The translations under genes were made by a program, and so were the position numbers. From Acetobacter sp. UBA5411 (GTDB lineage Bacteria > Pseudomonadota > Alphaproteobacteria > Acetobacterales > Acetobacteraceae): DNA of 64,000 nt. The notes under the pieces were generated by a model, which worked only from the letters and a program-made list of their open reading frames with translations, was not told the origin of the DNA and searched no databases. Below, piece after piece: positions 53,878 to 62,582 of the stretch. The stretch is taken from assembly GCF_002409645.1 (NCBI RefSeq), contig NZ_DHNR01000041.1:118169-182168 (forward strand), read 5' to 3'. Within the stretch, counting starts at the first letter, position 1. Each line of letters opens with the position of its first letter.

Positions 53878-54666
53878 ATGGAACAGATCTCACCCTATCT
53901 CCAGTTCCGGAATGTCACGAAATTCTTCGGAGACGTCCCGGTCGTGCAGGAACCGTTCAATCTTTCCATTCCTTCTGGTCATTTCACGGTTTTTCTCGGT
54001 CCATCCGGGTGTGGCAAGACCACGCTCATGCGAATGATCGGTGGCCTTGATACGCCGACTTCCGGAGAGATTCTGCTTCAGGGAACGCCTGTCGGTGAGC
54101 CGGATATCCGTCGCGGCATGGTGTTTCAGTCCTACTCTTCCTTTCCATGGCTGACAGTGCGCAAGAATATCGAGTTTGGCATGCGTTTTCGCAGAGACCT
54201 CTCGGCCAGTCAGAAGAAGGACCGTGCGGAGCACTTCCTCAAACTGGTCGGATTGGGTGATTTTGCGAAGAGCTTTCCGTCGCGCATTTCAGGCGGTATG
54301 CGGCAGCGCGTAGCAATCGCCCGGACGCTCGCTGCAGATCCCGATGTGCTGCTGATGGACGAACCCTTCGGTGCACTTGACGCCAATCTGCGCGAGGATC
54401 TTCAGTTCGAACTGCGGAAAATTCAGAAGAGTTCAGGGAAGACCACAATCTTCGTGACACATGATGTCGAGGAAGCCGTTTTCCTTGCTGATCGGATCAT
54501 AGTGTTCGGACCCCGTCCGGCGCATGTCATTGCGGATATCGACGTGACTTCTTTGATCGGTGCAGAAAGAAACGAAACCGTGCGCGACAGCGAGCAGTTT
54601 TTCCATCTGCGTACCGAGATACTGCACCTTCTGCGAGGCCGTCAGGTGAGGGAGATTGCCGCATGA
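53878..54666 (+). CDS. ABC transporter ATP-binding protein (SsuB/TauB-like)
   Basis: A 262-aa ATPase that powers the importer. Walker A GPSGCGKTTL (near residue 40), Q-loop VFQSYSSFPW, signature SGGMRQR (with ISGG), Walker B VLLMDEPFGALD and the switch HD in VTHDVEEA. The ATG at 53878 is used; a GTG at 53872 overlapping the permease stop is possible, and the frame opens further upstream without homology. Its stop overlaps the next ATG by 4 bp. Confidence 0.92.
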   Translation: MEQISPYLQFRNVTKFFGDVPVVQEPFNLSIPSGHFTVFLGPSGCGKTTLMRMIGGLDTPTSGEILLQGTPVGEPDIRRGMVFQSYSSFPWLTVRKNIEFGMRFRRDLSASQKKDRAEHFLKLVGLGDFAKSFPSRISGGMRQRVAIARTLAADPDVLLMDEPFGALDANLREDLQFELRKIQKSSGKTTIFVTHDVEEAVFLADRIIVFGPRPAHVIADIDVTSLIGAERNETVRDSEQFFHLRTEILHLLRGRQVREIAA

Positions 54667-55418
54667 TGATAGATTTTTCGAATAAGTCTGTTTTCATCAC
54701 GGGAGCAAGTCGGGGGATAGGCCTTGGCGTGGCACAGGCTTTCGCGCGCGCAGGGGCATCCCTGACACTTCTCGCTGACGACGATGCGATTTGCGATGTG
54801 GCCGCCTCTCTCAAGGGGAAGGCTGTAAAAGCAGATATCGGAAACGCGTCCGCTATCGCTGAAGGTCTGCGCGATCACGGACCGATGGACGTTCTGATCA
54901 ACAATGCCGGACTGGAACGGCTGACCCCGCTGGAGAATCAGGACGCCGAAACCGTCGCCATGTTTGAGCGGATCATCCACACCAATGTTGTCGGCACCTA
55001 TCATGTCACGCGTCTGGTGCGTCCTCTCATGCGGGCTGGAGGCGCTGTCATCAACACGGCGTCGATCTGGGGCCGTGTAGCGGAACCGCTTTTTGGCGCC
55101 TATGTCGCTTCCAAACACGCCATCATCGGTCTGACAAAAACCTGGGCGCTTGAGCTTGGGGCGCATGGTATTCGCGTCAATGCCGTAGCGCCGGGTTGGG
55201 TGCGCACGGAGGCCGCCATGCGCTCTCTGGCGACGATGTCGGAACGGAGCGGGAAAAGCGAAGAGGGCTGTCTGAACGACATTATCGCAGCTCAGGCTCT
55301 TCCGGGCCTCATGACGGCGTCGGATGTAGCGGATACCTATCTGTTTCTTGCGTCTCCCCTCGCAGCAAGCATCACCGGCCAGACGATCCAGATCGATCGC
55401 GGCGAATATCCCCTGTAG
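54663..55418 (+). CDS. Short-chain dehydrogenase/reductase (first of two)
   Basis: A 251-aa classical SDR that uses NAD(P) to oxidise or reduce an alcohol/carbonyl. The cofactor motif TGASRGIG is at 13-20, NNAG follows in VLINNAGLERL, and the catalytic Tyr-Lys pair is in AYVASKHAI with Ser in NTASIWGR. The C-terminus is standard (ITGQTIQIDRGEYPL). An acidic residue after the second strand that would favour NAD is not placed with confidence. It sits in the operon after the importer, 4-bp overlap; substrate unknown. Confidence 0.88.
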   Translation: MMIDFSNKSVFITGASRGIGLGVAQAFARAGASLTLLADDDAICDVAASLKGKAVKADIGNASAIAEGLRDHGPMDVLINNAGLERLTPLENQDAETVAMFERIIHTNVVGTYHVTRLVRPLMRAGGAVINTASIWGRVAEPLFGAYVASKHAIIGLTKTWALELGAHGIRVNAVAPGWVRTEAAMRSLATMSERSGKSEEGCLNDIIAAQALPGLMTASDVADTYLFLASPLAASITGQTIQIDRGEYPL

Positions 55419-55424
55419 GTTCCA

Positions 55425-56135
55425 ATGAAAATACAGTCCTCACATCAGCATGTTCTTGTGACAGGAGCTTCGTCAGGGATCGGGCTTGCCATTGCGCAGG
55501 CGTGGTCAGTGGCTGGGGCCAATGTGATCGGCCTGGATCGTAAAGCACCTGTTGAGGGGCTTGATGGTCTGGAAGTCGATCTGACAGATGTCGCAGCTTT
55601 GCAAAAAGCCGTCAGCGATGCTGCGCAGCATCTGGAAAACCGGATCGACGTTCTGGTCAACTGCGCGGGCATCATGATCGAAGAAACGCTTCAGGATTTA
55701 ACCAGTGAAGCACTTGATCTTACGCTGGCAGTCAATCTGCGCGCCCCCTTTCTGGTGACGCAGAACGCCCTGCCTTTCATGGGCGAAGGCGGGTGTATCA
55801 TCAATATTGCGTCCGAACTGGCCTATCTCGGGCGCGCCGGGGCTTCAGCCTACTGCGCCACCAAGGGGGCGGCCCTGTCCATGACGCGTTCATGGGCGCG
55901 CGAGCTTGCGCCTCGCATCCGGGTCAACGCCATCGCACCCGGACCAGTCGATACACCGCTACTAAATTTCGCCCAGCAGGATGCCGCTACACAGGCTCAG
56001 GATCTTTCCAATCCACTGGGGCGTATCGGACGACCTGAGGAAATTGCCCGGGTTGCTCTCTTTCTCGCGTCTGCGGACGCATCCTTCATCACGGGCCAGT
56101 GCCTTAACGTGGATGGCGGCGCCGCCATGCACTGA
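55425..56135 (+). CDS. Short-chain dehydrogenase/reductase (second of two)
   Basis: A 236-aa classical SDR distinct from its neighbour. TGASSGIG at 13-20, NCAG in VLVNCAGIMIEE, the catalytic Tyr and Lys in SAYCATKGAAL, and the usual C-terminal FITGQCLNVDGG. The residue pattern VIGLDRKA after the second strand, with Asp, suggests NAD preference. It lies 6 bp after the first SDR. Two consecutive SDRs suggest successive oxidations of a polyol or an amino-alcohol intermediate; this is inference. Confidence 0.88.
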   Translation: MKIQSSHQHVLVTGASSGIGLAIAQAWSVAGANVIGLDRKAPVEGLDGLEVDLTDVAALQKAVSDAAQHLENRIDVLVNCAGIMIEETLQDLTSEALDLTLAVNLRAPFLVTQNALPFMGEGGCIINIASELAYLGRAGASAYCATKGAALSMTRSWARELAPRIRVNAIAPGPVDTPLLNFAQQDAATQAQDLSNPLGRIGRPEEIARVALFLASADASFITGQCLNVDGGAAMH

Positions 56136-56166
56136 CCTGCTTTCCGTTCGGAGGCTTCAGACTATC

Positions 56167-56940
56167 ATGTCCAGAACTGTCAAACTTTCTGAACTTACCT
56201 GGCCAGATTTTGCTGACCGTATGGCGGAAAATCCTGTGGTGTTCCTGCCGATCGGCGCCACGGAACAGCACGGCCCGCATCTGCCGTTGAATGTCGATCA
56301 GGTTCTTCCCACTGCCGTCGCCGAACGGGTGGCGGAAAAGGTCGGCGGGCTGGTCGCTCCGACACTGCCCTATGGCTACAAATCGCAGCCGCGCTCTGGG
56401 GGCGGCGAGCATTTTCCCGGCACCATCGGGCTGGACGCCAATACGCTCACCCTCGTCATCCGCGATATCGTGTGTCGGCTGGCGCATCATGGTGTCAAAC
56501 GGATCGTTCTCGTGAACGGTCATTTCGAAAATGCCTGGCCTGCCGTGGAAGGTCTCGATCTCGCCATGCGCGATATCCGACGCGACGGGATCGAAGATCT
56601 TATCGCCATGCGTCTGGAATACTGGGATTTTGTCGAACGTGCGACGCTCGATCGCCTGTTTCCGGAAGGATTTCCCGGCACGGAACTCGAGCATGCAAGC
56701 CTGCTCGAAACCTCGCTGATGCTGCTCGTGCGAGACGATCTGGTTGATATGAGCAAGGTCCCCAATGATGGGCCTGCCACGTTCCCACCCTATGATCGCT
56801 GGCCGCTGCGTGCGGATTTTGTTCCTCCCTCGGGCGTATTGGCCAAGGCGCAGGGATCGACTGCCGAAAAAGGGAAGTGGCTGATGGATGATCATACACG
56901 TCTGCTGGCGGAAGCCATCAGCAAGGAGTTCGGACTATGA
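56167..56940 (+). CDS. Creatininase-family amidohydrolase
   Basis: Metal-dependent amidohydrolase that opens cyclic amides or lactam-like rings. All five ligands of creatininase are present at matching spacing: E33 and H35 in GATEQHGPHLP, D44, H118 and E120 in VNGHFENAWP. The 257-aa length is usual. The family includes creatinine amidohydrolase, a 3-dehydro-scyllo-inosose hydrolase, an enzyme of deazaflavin synthesis and MftE; which activity applies here is open. The ATG at 56167 has a GGAGG 12 bases upstream. Its TGA overlaps the first ureohydrolase ATG by 4 bp. Confidence 0.85.
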   Translation: MSRTVKLSELTWPDFADRMAENPVVFLPIGATEQHGPHLPLNVDQVLPTAVAERVAEKVGGLVAPTLPYGYKSQPRSGGGEHFPGTIGLDANTLTLVIRDIVCRLAHHGVKRIVLVNGHFENAWPAVEGLDLAMRDIRRDGIEDLIAMRLEYWDFVERATLDRLFPEGFPGTELEHASLLETSLMLLVRDDLVDMSKVPNDGPATFPPYDRWPLRADFVPPSGVLAKAQGSTAEKGKWLMDDHTRLLAEAISKEFGL

Positions 56941-57887
56941 CCCATCATGGTGAAACCCATGTGATCGATGCCAGTCAGGTGCCCCGTTTTGCGGGTGTTC
57001 CGACTTTCATGCGGCTCCCGCTGGCCAGTAGCGCAGAGGGTTACGACGTCGTTTTCACCGGCATTCCGTATGACGGCGGCACAACCAATCGTTCCGGTGC
57101 GCGCCACGGTCCGCGTGAAATGCGCAATGCCTCTTCCATGATGCGGCAGGTCAACGCCAACGGGATCGCTCCCTATCAGTCGCTGAATGTGGCTGATATC
57201 GGAGATTGTCCGGTCAATCCGTTCAATGTGACGGAATGCCTCGACATGATCACCGCACATTACGCTGCCATTGCGGCCGCTGGTGCGGTGCCCATCACGG
57301 CGGGTGGCGACCATCTTGTCAGTCTGCCCATCCTGCGCGGCCTTGCGGCTGAGCGTCCTGTCGGGCTGATCCACTTTGACAGTCATACCGACACCGGTGA
57401 CGCCTATTTCGGGAAAAACCGTTATACGCACGGCACTCCTTTCCGGCGTGCTGTGGAGGAAGGGCTGATCGACAGCAGTCGCACGCTTCAGATCGGTCTG
57501 CGTGGTTCGCTGTATTCTCCCACCGATTATGATTATGCCCGTGAAGCCGGGTTCCGCCTGATCCTCATGGATGAGGCGGTGGACCTTGGGCCGGACGGCA
57601 TCATCAGCGCCATTCGTGAGCGCGTAGGGGACGGCCCCGTTTATGTGTCGTTCGATATTGACTGCCTTGACCCTTCGGTTGCTCCAGGCACAGGCACGCC
57701 GGAGGCAGGAGGCTTTCTGATGCGTGAAGCACAGAAAATGGTCCGGGGTCTCAATGGTCTCGATATCATTGGTGCCGACGTCGTGGAGGTGTCACCCCCA
57801 TTCGATGTAGGAGGCATTACGTCTCTTGCCGGTGCAACAATGATGTTTGAGCTGCTCTGTGCTGTTGCGGCAGGAGAGAAGGCATGA
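56937..57887 (+). CDS. Ureohydrolase (agmatinase/guanidino-acid hydrolase family), first of a pair
   Basis: A 316-aa Mn- or Ni-type binuclear hydrolase that removes urea from a guanidino group. The six ligands are complete: H126 in GGDHLVSL, D148/H150/D152 in HFDSHTDTGD, and D240/D242 in SFDIDCLDPS. GTGTPEAGG follows as in agmatinases. The second-sphere His near HGTPFR (165) is present. The DSHTD form of the DAHxD motif is a variant. Substrates in the family include agmatine, guanidinobutyrate, guanidinopropionate and guanidine; it is not assigned here. Coupled to the creatininase gene and to the next ureohydrolase by 4-bp overlaps. Confidence 0.9.
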   Translation: MTHHGETHVIDASQVPRFAGVPTFMRLPLASSAEGYDVVFTGIPYDGGTTNRSGARHGPREMRNASSMMRQVNANGIAPYQSLNVADIGDCPVNPFNVTECLDMITAHYAAIAAAGAVPITAGGDHLVSLPILRGLAAERPVGLIHFDSHTDTGDAYFGKNRYTHGTPFRRAVEEGLIDSSRTLQIGLRGSLYSPTDYDYAREAGFRLILMDEAVDLGPDGIISAIRERVGDGPVYVSFDIDCLDPSVAPGTGTPEAGGFLMREAQKMVRGLNGLDIIGADVVEVSPPFDVGGITSLAGATMMFELLCAVAAGEKA

Positions 57888-58846
57888 AAAACGGTTACGA
57901 CAGCGGTCGCCTTGATCTGCCTTTTGTCGGGATATGCAGCTTCGGAAAATATCCGATACAGACTGACTGGTCCGCCATCGATGCGGACGTCGCAATCATG
58001 GGCGCGCCATTTGACTGTGGCACCCAGTGGCGCAGTGGCACACGTTTTGGTCCCCGCAGCATCCGCGAAGCTTCAACCCTCTTCGCTTTTGGCCATGCAG
58101 GAGCCTACGATCACGAAGATGATCGGGTCTATCTGGATGGAACAGGAGGTCGCATTGTCGATATAGGCGATGCCGATATCGTGCATACGGATACGGAGCG
58201 GAGCCACGCGAACATTGAAGCAGGTGTTCGCGCCATCCTTGCTTCGGGAGCGTTGCCGGTGGTTCTGGGTGGCGATCATTCCATCAACATCCCCTGCATC
58301 CGGGCGTTCGATGATCAGCCCCCGATGCATCTTATCCAGATTGATGCACATCTCGACTTCGTGGATGAGCGTCAGGGGGTTCGTCATGGTCACGGTAACC
58401 CGATGCGCCGTGCGGCAGAGCAGTCTTACATCACTGGCATGACGCAGATCGGTATCCGTAACGTGTCTTCCACAGCGCGCGAAGGTTATGCAGATGCGCG
58501 TGAGTTTGGCTCGGATATTCTTAGCGTGCGGCAGGTGCGCAGAATGGGGCTGGAAGCCCTGCTTGAGCGTATTCCTGCTGGTGTGAACTATTATCTTTCC
58601 ATTGATATTGATGCTTTCGATCCTTCCATTGCTCCGGGAACAGGCACGCCAAGTCATGGAGGCTTCCTGTATTATGAAATACTGGAACTGCTTGCGGCGC
58701 TTGCTGAAAGAGGCCATGTCGCAGGAATTGATCTGGTGGAAGTGGCGCCGGATTATGATCCTGCCAAGATAACACCCATACTGGCAGCACAATTGCTGCT
58801 TAATTTTATCGGACGCATCCTGTATTTCAGGAAGCATGAGTCCTAA
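57884..58846 (+). CDS. Ureohydrolase (agmatinase/guanidino-acid hydrolase family), second of a pair
   Basis: A 320-aa paralogue of the preceding enzyme, clearly diverged. Ligands are complete: H132 in GGDHSINI, D154/H156/D158 in QIDAHLDFVD, D241/D243 in SIDIDAFDPS, followed by GTGTPSHGG. The substrate loop region HGHGNPMRRAAEQ differs from the HGTPFRRAVEE of the first enzyme. Two adjacent and different ureohydrolases may act on two substrates, or form a mixed oligomer as reported for the metformin hydrolase subunits MfmA/MfmB. Its TAA overlaps the LysR gene. Confidence 0.9.
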   Translation: MKNGYDSGRLDLPFVGICSFGKYPIQTDWSAIDADVAIMGAPFDCGTQWRSGTRFGPRSIREASTLFAFGHAGAYDHEDDRVYLDGTGGRIVDIGDADIVHTDTERSHANIEAGVRAILASGALPVVLGGDHSINIPCIRAFDDQPPMHLIQIDAHLDFVDERQGVRHGHGNPMRRAAEQSYITGMTQIGIRNVSSTAREGYADAREFGSDILSVRQVRRMGLEALLERIPAGVNYYLSIDIDAFDPSIAPGTGTPSHGGFLYYEILELLAALAERGHVAGIDLVEVAPDYDPAKITPILAAQLLLNFIGRILYFRKHES

Positions 58847-59819
58847 ACATCCCCCATCGGCGCATTCCCTCCTGTCTGCCCAAAAAAAGCAGGCTGCTCC
58901 CGGCGCTACGAGGATGCGGCGGTTCGACAATATTGATCTGCGCCTCTTGCGGGTGTTTGCGACACTTGCGGAAACGGGCAGCTTTGCGGCTGCCCAGATA
59001 ACACTCAATCTCAGTCAGTCCACCTTGAGCACCCATCTGGCCGCGCTGGAACAGCGACTGGGCGGGGCGCTTTGTCTTCGGGGACGCAAGGGCTTTCGGC
59101 TGACACCTCTGGGCGAGGAAACGGTCGAGGCAATTCAGGATCTTTTTGAAAGTATCGACACTTTTCAATCCCGGATCAGTCAGGCTCCAACCGAATTGGG
59201 GGGTAGGCTGCGGATTGGTACGATTGGAGGGATCATAAACAGTCCCGAGATGGCTCTTCAGCATGTCCTGGCGCGTGTCGTGGCTCAGATCCCCAACATT
59301 CATATCGATCTGCGACTGGGTGTACCGCAGGATCTTGAGCTTCAGGTGGCGGACGGGACGCGCGATGTCGTGGTGGGGCCTTTCGCACGTCACGCTCCCG
59401 GCGTGCAGTATGTGGAGCTTTGTGAAGAGCCGCACGCTTTATATTGCGGCGACCAGCATCCGTTCTTTGTCATGAAAGATTCTGATATTTCGAAAGACAT
59501 GATTGATCAGGCCCGGTTTTCCGTAAGGGCCTATCGCAAGCTTGAGGATCTTCAGCGTATCCGTCATCCACGCGCCAGTGGCAGCATTGTGCATATGGAG
59601 GCGCAACTGATGATGATTCTGTCAGGAAGTTTTATCGGATTTCTGCCTGAGCAGGCAGCGTTCCCCTACGTCAAGAGCAAGCAGATGCGGGCCATAAAGC
59701 ATGATATATATAAATTTTCATCAAAGCATTATGTCGCGTTTAGAACGATAGATGAGAAAAACAGAATAATAAATACATTTGTCGATGAGATCATCAAAAG
59801 ATGCCGTATTGGAAAGTGA
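58836..59819 (+). CDS. LysR-family transcriptional regulator
   Basis: A 327-aa LTTR. The winged HTH lies at residues 30-90 (NIDLRLLRVFATLAETGSFA, then LNLSQSTLSTHLAALEQRLG), and the effector-binding domain from about 120. The ATG at 58836 overlaps the second ureohydrolase stop by 11 bp and has AGGAAGC just before it; an ATG at 58914 would drop an unstructured N-terminus. As the last gene of the operon it is probably a local regulator whose effector is the imported compound or a product. The 3' end becomes AT-rich, and the 250 bp after it (59820-60070) show no gene or clear terminator. Confidence 0.88.
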   Translation: MSPKHPPSAHSLLSAQKKQAAPGATRMRRFDNIDLRLLRVFATLAETGSFAAAQITLNLSQSTLSTHLAALEQRLGGALCLRGRKGFRLTPLGEETVEAIQDLFESIDTFQSRISQAPTELGGRLRIGTIGGIINSPEMALQHVLARVVAQIPNIHIDLRLGVPQDLELQVADGTRDVVVGPFARHAPGVQYVELCEEPHALYCGDQHPFFVMKDSDISKDMIDQARFSVRAYRKLEDLQRIRHPRASGSIVHMEAQLMMILSGSFIGFLPEQAAFPYVKSKQMRAIKHDIYKFSSKHYVAFRTIDEKNRIINTFVDEIIKRCRIGK

Positions 59820-60070
59820 ATATATGAATTTTACTGGGTTAAATGAACTGTTTTTCTGTCCTTCCATTCTTCTGCAATCGCATGCTTTTTGACATCATTT
59901 AAATCCCGGTTTCAGGAGCGCATCGCTACCAGATTGAGTGTGAAACACAGCGCTTTTTCTTGGAAAGCGCGTCCGGGAGGCGGACTGCCTTGAAGCAGTT
60001 TTCCTTGACCAGCCTGAGAATAAGGGAGACACCCCCTGCACCTGATTCACTTTACTGGAGGCCTGATCCC

Positions 60071-60532
60071 ATGATCGATATCCGCACCCGCATTGCAGAA
60101 GAAACCAAGACCGCCATGAAGGCCGGTCAGAAAGAGCGCGTCACCACGCTCCGCATGATCGGCGCGAAAATCAAGGACGCCGACATCGCTGCGCGCGGGC
60201 AGGGCAAGGAGGCGCTCTCGGATGATGACATCACCTCTACGCTCCGCAGCATGGTCAAGTCCCGTCAGGAATCTGTGAAAATGTACCTCGAAGGTGGCCG
60301 GGAAGACCTCGCTGAAAAGGAACAGCACGAAATCGAGGTCATCCGTGAATTTCTGCCGCCGGAAATGGATGAAGCCACGCTGAAGGCCGCTGTCGAAGCC
60401 GCTATCGCCGAGGCTGGCGCTTCAACGATGAAGGACATGGGCAAGGTCATGGGTGCGCTGAAATCAAAATTCGGCGCTTCCCTCGACCTCGGCCGCGCAA
60501 ACGGTCTCGTCAAGGCCGCTCTCTCCGCCTAA
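60071..60532 (+). CDS. GatB/YqeY domain protein
   Basis: A 153-aa protein with the YqeY fold, related to the tail domain of GatB and to tRNA-binding helices. Recognisable segments: IRTRIAEETKTAMKAGQKER, LRMIGAKIKDADIA, and the C-terminal DMGKVMGALKSKFGASLDLG. Its function is not firmly known. The ATG at 60071 is preferred to upstream codons of the same frame because the homology begins there. It precedes dnaG by 11 bp, the conserved yqeY-dnaG-rpoD arrangement of this class. Confidence 0.9.
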   Translation: MIDIRTRIAEETKTAMKAGQKERVTTLRMIGAKIKDADIAARGQGKEALSDDDITSTLRSMVKSRQESVKMYLEGGREDLAEKEQHEIEVIREFLPPEMDEATLKAAVEAAIAEAGASTMKDMGKVMGALKSKFGASLDLGRANGLVKAALSA

Positions 60533-60543
60533 ATCATGGTCGC

Positions 60544-62409
60544 ATGAGCCTTGATGCCGCCTTCCTCGACGAACTCCGCGCGAGAACCCCACTCGCGCCC
60601 CTGATCGCTCGTCGCGTCAAGCTCACGCGCTCAGGCCGCAACTGGAAGGGGTGCTGCCCCTTCCACGGCGAAAAAACCCCGTCCTTCTACGTCTACGACG
60701 ACCATTTCCACTGCTTCGGATGCGGCGCGCACGGCGACGCCATCTCCTTCGTCATGCAGATCGAAGGCAAAGGCTTTCCCGAAGCCGTCGAAACCCTCGC
60801 CGCCGAGGCTGGACTCAGCGTTCCCAAGCCCAGCCCCAAGGCCCGCGAGGAAGCCGCCCGCCAGAAAACCCTCGGCGACGTGCTCGAAGCCGCTCAGCGC
60901 ATCTACACCCAGGACCTGCACCAGCCCGCTGGACGCCCCGGCCTCGACTACCTCCGCCGACGCGGCCTCACCGACGAGACCATTGCCGCCTTTGGTCTCG
61001 GCTGGGCCAGTGATCGCCGCAACGCCCTTGTGGACGCCCTCAAGCCTCAGGGCATCACCCCGGAAGCGATGGCCGAAGCCGGCCTCATGCGTCTCGACGA
61101 GCAGGGACGGCCCAAAGGCGAACTGTTCTGGAACCGCGTGACGTTCCCAATCCGTGATCGTCGCGGCGATCTCGTCTCCTTCGGTGGCCGCATCCTCGGC
61201 GATGGGCAGCCGAAATACCTCAACGGTCCCGAAACCGCGCTCTACTCCAAGCGCCGCCTCCTGTTCGGCTTCGATCGCGCTCGACCAGCCCTCCGCGCCG
61301 CCCGCCCCAGAGGCGCGCCGCCCGTCGAGGCTCTGGTCGTTGAAGGCTACATGGACGTCATCGCCCTCCATCAGGCCGGTTTCACGGGTGCTGTCGCCCC
61401 GCTCGGAACGGCCATGACGCCCGAGCAGCTTGAAGTGCTCTGGCAGGCGACACCCTCTCCCATCCTCTGCTTTGACGGTGATTCCGCCGGTCGTCGCGCA
61501 GCCGTTCGTGCCGCCGAGACCGCACTGCCTCTCATCTCTGCTGATCGTGGCCTGCGTATCTGTCTGCTTCCCGAGGGCGAGGACCCTGACAGCCTCCTCC
61601 AACGTCGTGGACGAGACGCTGTTGCGGCACTGTTCGCTCAGGCCCGCCCTCTGGCCGACATGCTTTTTGACCTGCTTGCTGAAGGCACGCCGGCTCAGCC
61701 GACACCGGAGCAGCGCGCTGCTCTCCGTGGTCGCCTCACGCAGGCCGCCGCCAAGATTGAAGACAAGACGCTCGGCGGTGAATATCGCTCCACGCTTCTC
61801 GACCGATTTTTTCAGACCTACCGCCAGAAACGTCCTGCGTATGGCGGCGGACGGTCAGGAAAGACTGGTCCTGTTCTGCCCGACATCAGTCTGGGTGCGA
61901 GGGCGGAAACCCCCTTTAGCGGTGACAGGGGTAGTCTGGAGAAATTGACGGACCTTGTGCTGCGTTATCCTTGGCTTGCTGAGCGTATCGGAGATGCTTG
62001 GTGTCGCCTGACGTTACCGGAAGATCTGACCGAACTGCGTTCTGCGATCATGATGTTCGTGGAGGATGATCTGGACGCCGAAGGGCAGTTTCATCCAGAA
62101 GATATACATGCAAGACTGATGCAGGTTTTGTCGGTTCAGGGGTTGAGTGAGAAGGCTGAGGCTGTAATCAGGGCTTCCTGTAGTCCGACAACGGATCGTC
62201 AGCCTGATCCCGCGACTGCTGACGAGACGCCGGAAATGCAATGGTGGCACTTTTATGCTAACGTCAATCGGTCGGAGTTTGAGGCTGATGTTGTGCGGGA
62301 TACGGAAGCCTGGACGAAAAACGGGATGGACCCCGATGAGTGGGACAGGCTGAAATCCCGAATCGACGCGCTGGCGGCGTTGCGGCGCATGGAGGACGGG
62401 TTCAGTTGA
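60544..62409 (+). CDS. dnaG: DNA primase
   Basis: Makes RNA primers at the replication fork with DnaB. In 621 aa: a CHC2 zinc finger (C38-H41 in CCPFHGEKTPSFY, C57-C60 in CFGCGAHGD), the catalytic core with FPIRDRRGDLVSFGGRILGD and YLNGPETALYSKR, and the TOPRIM motifs VVEGYMDVIAL and CFDGDSAGRRA, then a C-terminal helicase-interaction region. The N-terminal half has a strong bias for C at third positions compared with the last third. It is followed by 173 bp and then rpoD. Confidence 0.97.
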   Translation: MSLDAAFLDELRARTPLAPLIARRVKLTRSGRNWKGCCPFHGEKTPSFYVYDDHFHCFGCGAHGDAISFVMQIEGKGFPEAVETLAAEAGLSVPKPSPKAREEAARQKTLGDVLEAAQRIYTQDLHQPAGRPGLDYLRRRGLTDETIAAFGLGWASDRRNALVDALKPQGITPEAMAEAGLMRLDEQGRPKGELFWNRVTFPIRDRRGDLVSFGGRILGDGQPKYLNGPETALYSKRRLLFGFDRARPALRAARPRGAPPVEALVVEGYMDVIALHQAGFTGAVAPLGTAMTPEQLEVLWQATPSPILCFDGDSAGRRAAVRAAETALPLISADRGLRICLLPEGEDPDSLLQRRGRDAVAALFAQARPLADMLFDLLAEGTPAQPTPEQRAALRGRLTQAAAKIEDKTLGGEYRSTLLDRFFQTYRQKRPAYGGGRSGKTGPVLPDISLGARAETPFSGDRGSLEKLTDLVLRYPWLAERIGDAWCRLTLPEDLTELRSAIMMFVEDDLDAEGQFHPEDIHARLMQVLSVQGLSEKAEAVIRASCSPTTDRQPDPATADETPEMQWWHFYANVNRSEFEADVVRDTEAWTKNGMDPDEWDRLKSRIDALAALRRMEDGFS

Positions 62410-62582
62410 AAAATCGTGTGTTACAGATGCAACACACAGATAACTTGCCTGTTTGTTGAGGAAGCAGCCTTGACTTCCGTGGTTGGATCGACCACCTCCA
62501 CGCTGCCTTATTCTTTATGTGTGCATTTTGTGCTGTCCTGTTTTCCTTCTTCAGGAAGCGGGCAGAGGGAGACTATCCAGGG

